From Bryobacterales bacterium (GTDB lineage Bacteria; Acidobacteriota; Terriglobia; Bryobacterales; Bryobacteraceae): DNA of 36,450 nucleotides. The notes beneath the pieces were generated by a model that was given only the letters and a program-made list of their open reading frames with translations, had not been told where the DNA came from and searched no databases. Location of the stretch: positions 4,269 through 40,718 of the forward strand of contig PKZC01000141.1 of assembly GCA_003132905.1 (NCBI GenBank), written 5' to 3'. Position 1 is the stretch's first letter. Each line of letters begins with the position of its first letter. Shown piece by piece: positions 32,345 to 36,450 of the stretch. Both the position numbers and the translations under genes were made by a program.

Positions 32345-33065
32345 CGAGAGCCTGCTTTAACAATAAAAGGCCGATCAACGCGAGGCCGACGTTGACGCAC
32401 ATCAGAAAACGCGCGCTGCTGAGACGCCGATGGACGGCGCGGCCGATGACAATCGCGATCATAGCCAGCGGCAGCGAGAGCAAAAAGTAAGTGCTGACAG
32501 TGCGAGTCCATAGTCCCGTAAACGCGTAGCCAGCCATACCGACCATACTCGCAATCAAAAAATATCCTTGCAAGGTCGCGCGAAACTGGATGGGCGTCCA
32601 GCGGCGCAGAACGCCATAGACGACGAGCGGCGGACCGTTCATCCCGTAAGCGCCACCGAGAATTCCGGCAACAAAGCCGAAGAAAGGCGCTAGCCGATCG
32701 CTATGAAGCTCTGGCTTGCGACCGGCGAGCGAATAGACGGCAAAAGCGACGATGAAGACGCCGAGAATCGCTTTAATGATCGATTCGGGGACGGTTTTCA
32801 GCAATAACAGACCGAGGGGAATACCGAACAGCGTAGCAAGAATCAGCCAACCCGCGCTGCGCAGATGGACGCTGCGCCAATCCTGAATTACAACCACTAA
32901 GGCCACAGTGATGGACACCAGAACGGCCAGAGGCGCGGCAACTTGCACCGGCATCACCAACGCAAGAAGAGGCACGGCCACCAGCGCTTCGCCGAATCCG
33001 AGCGCAGAACGAATGAAGGTGGCAAAGAATAGTACAGCGAGGACCTGAATAGTTATGGCGCTCAA
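32337..33065 (-). CDS. TSUP family permease (TauE/SafE-like)
   Basis: This 242-residue membrane protein has about eight hydrophobic helices and the TSUP signatures: LFFATFIRSALGFGEALVAVP, ILGVFIVAFAVYSLAGRKP, GFVAGILGGAYGMNGPPLVV and RATLQGYFLIASM. Family members export sulfite, sulfoacetate or related organic anions. The start is TTG overlapping the MFS stop as TTGA; no ATG or GTG suits a full-length protein, so TTG is preferred. Length is typical (about 240-260). It is coupled both to the MFS gene upstream and the DUF6644 gene downstream, suggesting one transport operon. Confidence 0.85.
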   Translation of the reverse strand: MSAITIQVLAVLFFATFIRSALGFGEALVAVPLLALVMPVQVAAPLAVLVSITVALVVVIQDWRSVHLRSAGWLILATLFGIPLGLLLLKTVPESIIKAILGVFIVAFAVYSLAGRKPELHSDRLAPFFGFVAGILGGAYGMNGPPLVVYGVLRRWTPIQFRATLQGYFLIASMVGMAGYAFTGLWTRTVSTYFLLSLPLAMIAIVIGRAVHRRLSSARFLMCVNVGLALIGLLLLKQALDA

Positions 33066-34369
33066 GTAAAGATGCGCTTGCTCGCATCGATTTTCGCGTA
33101 AATGATCGCGCCGAAAACGCACAGCACGGAAGTGACGAAGAATGGAACATCCCAGCCAAAGCCTCGGACCAAGTATGCGAGCAACGCGGGCGAAATAGCC
33201 CCGCCGATGTTGCCGCACATGTTCATGACGGAAGCGGTGCAGCCGGCGAAATCGCCGCCGATATCGAGCGGGATGGCCCAGGAAACGCCGACCGTTAATT
33301 CCAGGCCGCCGAATGCGAGGCAACTGAAGGCGACGCACAGTTTGGGATCGTGAGTGAGCGTGGCGGGCAGAATTCCCACGGCCGCGATGATAAAGCCGGC
33401 GATGCCGACGATGCGGCGAGCATGCGTGACGTTGCCAGTGCGGCGCAGAAAAAGATCGGAAAGCCAGCCACCGGCGAGATCGCCGAGAGTTCCGGCGAGT
33501 AACGGCAGACTCGCGTAGAAGCCCATCTGCTTCAAGTTGAAGCCGCGATGGGTATTCAAGTAGGTAGGAAACCAATCGAGGTAAACAGCGAGGGCGTACT
33601 GGTAGCAGAAATACATGAGCGCCAGCTGCCACACCGTTCGGCTGGAAAGAATGCGCCGCCAGGGAACGCGAACGCCGATTTGCGGGCGTGGGCCGCCGGT
33701 GGTGGATTGGATCAACTCCAACTCGGCCTGGTTGACGCCACGATGCTGCTCCGGCGAATCGCGATAGTAGAAGAACCACGCCGCGGACCAGATAAGACCG
33801 AGCACCGCGAAGGTGAGAAACGGCATCCGCCAGCCGTAACGGAGGATCATCCAGACTACGAGCGGCGGAGTGACGGCGGCACCCAATCGCGAGCCCGCAT
33901 GAGTTATGCCTTGCGCGAAGCCTCGTTCGGCGGGAAGCATCCAGCGGGATAGCGAACGGGTGGCGATCGGGAATGCTCCGGATTCGCCGACGCCGAAAAC
34001 GAAGCGAATGGCGACCATCGAGGCGGCGTTCCAGGCAAAGGTGGTGAGGGAGGTGAATATACTCCACCAGGTGACGATAATTGCGAGCGCGCGGCGCGGT
34101 CCGATTTTGTCGCCGAACCAAGCGCCGGGGAGCTGGAAGAGCGTGAAGCCCCAGCGGAAGCTGGCGAGGATCCAGCCCACGGTGATGAGCGAGAAACCGA
34201 ATTCTTTCTGGATCAGGGGCATGGCCGACGCGATGATCGTGCGGTCCATGTAAGTGATCATGTAGACCGCGACGGTCATGGCGAGTACGACGTGACGAGC
34301 GCGGGTAGGGCGGAGGGAACTCGGTTTACGCAGCGTCGAGGGGACGGCTTCTGGGGCGGTAGGCATCAT
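33062..34369 (-). CDS. MFS transporter, anion:cation symporter (ACS) family
   Basis: This 435-residue protein has 12 predicted transmembrane helices. The first helix carries AVYMITYMDRTIIASAMPLI, the sequence style of ACS members such as hexuronate, glucarate and phthalate transporters; the loop after helix 2 has AWFGDKIGPRRALA, the MFS signature. Helix 4-5 region is RFVFGVGESGAFPIATRSLS. Helix 7 onwards begins ALMYFCYQYALAVYLDWFPT. The substrate cannot be deduced, though sugar acids or aromatic acids are the usual cargo. Two Met codons start the frame (MMPTAPE). It heads the operon MFS-TSUP-DUF6644-DUF6644. Downstream translation coupling is by TTGA overlap. Confidence 0.92.
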   Translation of the reverse strand: MMPTAPEAVPSTLRKPSSLRPTRARHVVLAMTVAVYMITYMDRTIIASAMPLIQKEFGFSLITVGWILASFRWGFTLFQLPGAWFGDKIGPRRALAIIVTWWSIFTSLTTFAWNAASMVAIRFVFGVGESGAFPIATRSLSRWMLPAERGFAQGITHAGSRLGAAVTPPLVVWMILRYGWRMPFLTFAVLGLIWSAAWFFYYRDSPEQHRGVNQAELELIQSTTGGPRPQIGVRVPWRRILSSRTVWQLALMYFCYQYALAVYLDWFPTYLNTHRGFNLKQMGFYASLPLLAGTLGDLAGGWLSDLFLRRTGNVTHARRIVGIAGFIIAAVGILPATLTHDPKLCVAFSCLAFGGLELTVGVSWAIPLDIGGDFAGCTASVMNMCGNIGGAISPALLAYLVRGFGWDVPFFVTSVLCVFGAIIYAKIDASKRIFT

Positions 34370-34404
34370 CGGCGGGGACGATCCGCAGGAGCATCATAAC
34401 AGAC

Positions 34405-34495
34405 GGGGAGCTGGTGGCTGGTGGCGGGGGATGGTGGCTGGGGACTAGTGGCCAGGGGCTAGGGGCTGGTGGCTAGTGGCTGGTAGAGGGCGGGA
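34405..34495. repeat. G-rich imperfect repeat tract
   Basis: Units such as GGCTGGTGGC, GGCTAGTGGCTGG and GGGGCTAGGGGCTGG recur with variation over about 90 bp. The tract is within the 281-bp gap between the MFS start and the MazF-like toxin end. It has many GG/GGG runs on the plus strand, so a G-quadruplex is conceivable. No coding potential was seen. Confidence 0.7.
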
Positions 34496-34500
34496 GAGAG

Positions 34501-34520
34501 CGGTGCGGCCATTTGCACCG
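34501..34520. other. Short perfect hairpin beside the G-rich repeats
   Basis: CGGTGC and GCACCG pair perfectly (6 bp, 8-nt loop). It could mark a terminator or repeat end, but no U-tract follows on either strand. The rest of 34521-34650 shows nothing recognisable. Confidence 0.35.
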
Positions 34521-34650
34521 AGAGTAGCAAGGCGGGGCAACGAGGGTATGCGGGGAGAGCCGTATGTTGTTCGATCTGGGCGAATAACAAGAATGCCTGA
34601 GAGGTGACGGCCTGAGTATCGCGAGGTAACCGCAGCATCGACCCAAACTG

Positions 34651-35010
34651 TTAGGCGGCGTCGATCAGTTCATCCCAGGCCAAGGCGTGGCCTAATGCGC
34701 GCTTGAGTTCGGAGTGGCGGCGCGGCGATAACTGACCGATCCGCTTGGTCAAGGCCGAACGGGGAATGGTTCGTATGTTGTCGCAATTGGCCACGCATTT
34801 CGCGGAGAGGCCTTCGGCGCGGCCCAGCAGTACTTCGACAGCGATGTGGCGAATGGTGGAGGTAATCTCGACTGCGATGAACTTATTGAGATAGGAATAC
34901 GCTTGATTCCGGCTCAACAGTAATACCGGGCGGCGACCGGCGGGCTCTAACAGAGACGCCCACCAGATATCGTACTGCTGGACGAGCTCTGGCTCTTTCA
35001 CGATTTCCAT
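34651..35010 (-). CDS. MazF/PemK-like mRNA interferase toxin
   Basis: From ATG 35010 the protein has 119 residues and matches the MazF/PemK fold: QYDIWWASLLEPAGRRPVLL with the GRRPVLLLSR core, YLNKFIAVEITSTIRHIAVE, VLLGRAEGLSAKCVANCDNI (a conserved-type loop) and IRTIPRSALTKRIGQLS. In the family such toxins cut mRNA. The start is not certain: ATG at 35028 or GTG at 35001 (which would overlap the antitoxin stop as GTGA) are alternatives. The toxin overlaps the preceding antitoxin gene, the usual arrangement. No truncation is visible, so this pair may be active, unlike the dead YefM-YoeB pair elsewhere in the window. Confidence 0.85.
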   Translation of the reverse strand: MEIVKEPELVQQYDIWWASLLEPAGRRPVLLLSRNQAYSYLNKFIAVEITSTIRHIAVEVLLGRAEGLSAKCVANCDNIRTIPRSALTKRIGQLSPRRHSELKRALGHALAWDELIDAA

Positions 35011-35216
35011 TTCTCGGCTGTGGACCAATCGTCGGCTTCGGCTTCCGAATCTGGCAGCTCAAGGTAAGCCCGGCGGGTGCGCTCCTCCTCTGTCTCTCGA
35101 ATCGCTTTTCGAATAGCAGATCGCACAAATTCCGCGCGTTGGCGCTTGGCTGCGGGGGCAACGCGGTTCAGAGCGCGATAGGTGGGTTCATCTAACTGAA
35201 CCAGCAGCGACTTCAT
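34998..35216 (-). CDS. Ribbon-helix-helix antitoxin (MazE-type partner)
   Basis: This 72-residue protein begins MKSLLVQLDEPTYRALNRVA, the beta-strand and first helix of the ribbon-helix-helix fold, followed by RQRAEFVRSAIRKAIRETEE (helix 2). The acidic tail PDSEAEADDWSTAEKW is typical of antitoxins that wrap the toxin. It precedes and overlaps the MazF-like gene and would bind its own promoter as a dimer. The upstream A/T-rich stretch (35220-35248: tatatcaattttctatat) is a plausible promoter/operator, but no exact element was defined. Confidence 0.85.
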   Translation of the reverse strand: MKSLLVQLDEPTYRALNRVAPAAKRQRAEFVRSAIRKAIRETEEERTRRAYLELPDSEAEADDWSTAEKWKS

Positions 35217-35317
35217 ATGCTTCTACTATATCAATTTTCTATATAGATGATGACAGGCTTCGGGCAGGAGACGGCAGGCTTGAGCAATTTTGCACAACCA
35301 GTAATCCCCCTCTCCTG

Positions 35318-35323
35318 TATAAT
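35318..35323 (+). promoter_or_regulatory. Consensus -10 hexamer before the last gene
   Basis: TATAAT lies 22 nt before the ATG at 35346. No good -35 stands at 16-18 nt; TTGCAC at 35290 is 22 nt away. The -10 alone suggests a promoter giving a leader of about 15 nt. Confidence 0.35.
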
Positions 35324-35345
35324 CGACACGCTCCTAACATCCCGT

Positions 35346-36404
35346 ATGCGGTACCCAGCGGCAATATCTTTGGCGTTGTTGGCCAGTGTGGCCGGCATCG
35401 CGCAGGAGCTTGACCAGCACACCATCAAGTCAAATGTGGAGTACCGGTTGAGCAAAGGGGACCTGCCCAAGCTCACGTTCGGTATCGAGAAGCCGAAGAA
35501 TGTGGAAGTGACGGCGGGCAGCGAAGAGCTGCTTCAGGATTGTCTGAACGATCCTGTCACGTGGTCGCAGGACCCGTTGGTATTCCGGCTGGCGCATACG
35601 CATGCCGCCTCCATCCAAAGCTGCCGCGAAAACAGGTCGCCCTCGATGCACGTCATATTTCGAAGGGTAGCGGATGAACCTCTGCAGGCCTGGGTCCACT
35701 TCGACGGACACGGATCTCAAACATCGGAGAGCCGGCTTGCGCATCTGGGTGAGTTTCTGTATCACAAGGTCACGTTTCAGAATAACGATCAAGAGCGTAT
35801 GTACGAAAATCTCGAGCGTTCGTTTTCAAGCCCGCTGGGGATATCGACGGACCCGGAGATTCCGTTTACCATGCGCGAACGGCTGACGATCTTTAGCGAT
35901 AAAACCGTTACCGAAGTGCAGCCCTATGCCGCTACGTTGTTTTCTTCGGCGACTTTGCTGTTCCTCAATCCAAATCGCATCTGGGGCCGAGGCACCGATG
36001 GATATACGAACCATGTAGTGGCTTCCTTTACCCGTAGGCTGGCGACTTACGGCATTCAAAGCGGGGCCGCGGCGGCGCTGCACGAAGACTTGCGATATAA
36101 ACCGTCGCTCAGCCACAACGTATGGAAGCGTTCCGGGCACGCTCTGGCGAGCACGTTGATCTTAGCGACGCCGCGTGGCAGCGATATCGCGTTCGCCAAC
36201 ATCGTGGCCGCGGTGGGCAGCGCGGCAATCATCGACACAACACGTCCCGGGCAGGAATATGCAGGACGAGCAAGCTTCGATCACGCGGGGATGTTGAGCC
36301 TGGCGGGGGCGAATCTTCTGGGCTTCGCGGAAGGCAATCTGTGGAACGAATTCAAGCCCGATATCAGGCATTTTGTCCGAAGCAAATTGCTGCATCGGCA
36401 GTAA
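35346..36404 (+). CDS. Exported protein of unknown function
   Basis: Starting at ATG 35346 gives 352 residues with a Sec signal peptide (MRYPAAISLALLASVAGIAQ, cleavage near residue 19). The frame is open from 35247, but the signal peptide and the -10 at 35318 favour the later start. The mature protein has no family I recognise. The N-terminal half includes KSNVEYRLSKGDLPKLTFGI, then DPVTWSQDPLVFRLAHTHAA and FRRVADEPLQAWVHFDGHGS. The C-terminal half is hydrophobic in patches: AATLFSSATLLFLNP, VVASFTRRLATYGIQSGAAA, ALHEDLRYKPS and ALASTLILATPRGSD. These could be membrane-associated or beta-barrel segments. Two cysteines (residues 70 and 98 approximately) may pair. The remaining 46 bases to the window edge hold nothing recognisable. 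Confidence 0.7.
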   Translation: MRYPAAISLALLASVAGIAQELDQHTIKSNVEYRLSKGDLPKLTFGIEKPKNVEVTAGSEELLQDCLNDPVTWSQDPLVFRLAHTHAASIQSCRENRSPSMHVIFRRVADEPLQAWVHFDGHGSQTSESRLAHLGEFLYHKVTFQNNDQERMYENLERSFSSPLGISTDPEIPFTMRERLTIFSDKTVTEVQPYAATLFSSATLLFLNPNRIWGRGTDGYTNHVVASFTRRLATYGIQSGAAAALHEDLRYKPSLSHNVWKRSGHALASTLILATPRGSDIAFANIVAAVGSAAIIDTTRPGQEYAGRASFDHAGMLSLAGANLLGFAEGNLWNEFKPDIRHFVRSKLLHRQ

Positions 36405-36450
36405 GCCCCGGCGCGGGATCAGACCGCGATGGAATCGTCCAGATTTAGGA

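Noticed and set aside
32337..34121. Single 594-residue frame spanning the TSUP and MFS region
   Set aside because: Only its last 242 residues look like a protein (TSUP). The rest is Arg-rich antiparallel-frame noise over the MFS gene.

Overview
The window looks like a chromosomal segment of a GC-rich bacterium, most plausibly an Acidobacteriota member of the Solibacter/Bryobacter kind. This is inference from gene content: a V/A-type ATPase operon, PEP-CTERM proteins, Tat and Sec exported enzymes, a pyrR-pyrB-pyrC cluster followed by a UPF0182 membrane protein, paired DUF6644-type membrane proteins, and non-ATG starts with tight ATGA/TTGA overlaps. No rRNA or taxon marker is present, so the assignment is tentative.

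Layout. (1) 1-8567, minus strand: a complete V/A-type ATPase operon in transcription order H/G-C-I-K-F-E-A-B-D, followed 2 nt later by a universal stress protein gene cut by the window edge. (2) 8840-12085: an intact PEP-CTERM gene, a decayed sortase gene with a triplicated 15-bp unit, msrA, a Tat-exported alpha/beta hydrolase, and a decayed PEP-CTERM gene. (3) 12101-13810, minus: an unusual fusion of a Cof-type HAD phosphatase with a HerA/DUF87-type ATPase. (4) 13880-17816: tRNA-Ser(GCU), the C-terminal remnant of a tyrosine recombinase, a two-gene short prokaryotic Argonaute defence system of the SPARDA type (DUF4365 nuclease-APAZ plus MID-PIWI), and a 5'-truncated DUF2235 lipase-like gene. 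This is an accessory island and the most interesting part of the window.

(5) 17844-22576: an exported methyltransferase-like protein translationally coupled to homoserine dehydrogenase, a predicted exported metalloprotease, a broken YefM-YoeB toxin-antitoxin pair, a two-domain VOC protein and a small exported protein. (6) 22662-28276, plus: pyrR, pyrB, pyrC (pyrB and pyrC overlap by 1 nt) and UPF0182. (7) 28277-34369: an SDR oxidoreductase, a cyclophilin-type lipoprotein, an AsmA-like protein, and a minus-strand cluster MFS transporter - TSUP permease - two DUF6644-like proteins with overlapping or nearly touching ends. (8) 34405-36404: a G-rich imperfect repeat tract, a MazF-like toxin with a ribbon-helix-helix antitoxin, and an exported protein of unknown function.

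The main themes are energy coupling (V-ATPase), pyrimidine synthesis, envelope proteins, and a defence/mobile zone by the tRNA. Pseudogenes are frequent: sortase, PEP-CTERM, integrase, DUF2235, YefM and YoeB. This points to ongoing decay around the accessory insertions. All calls come from reading the sequence; no database search was run.
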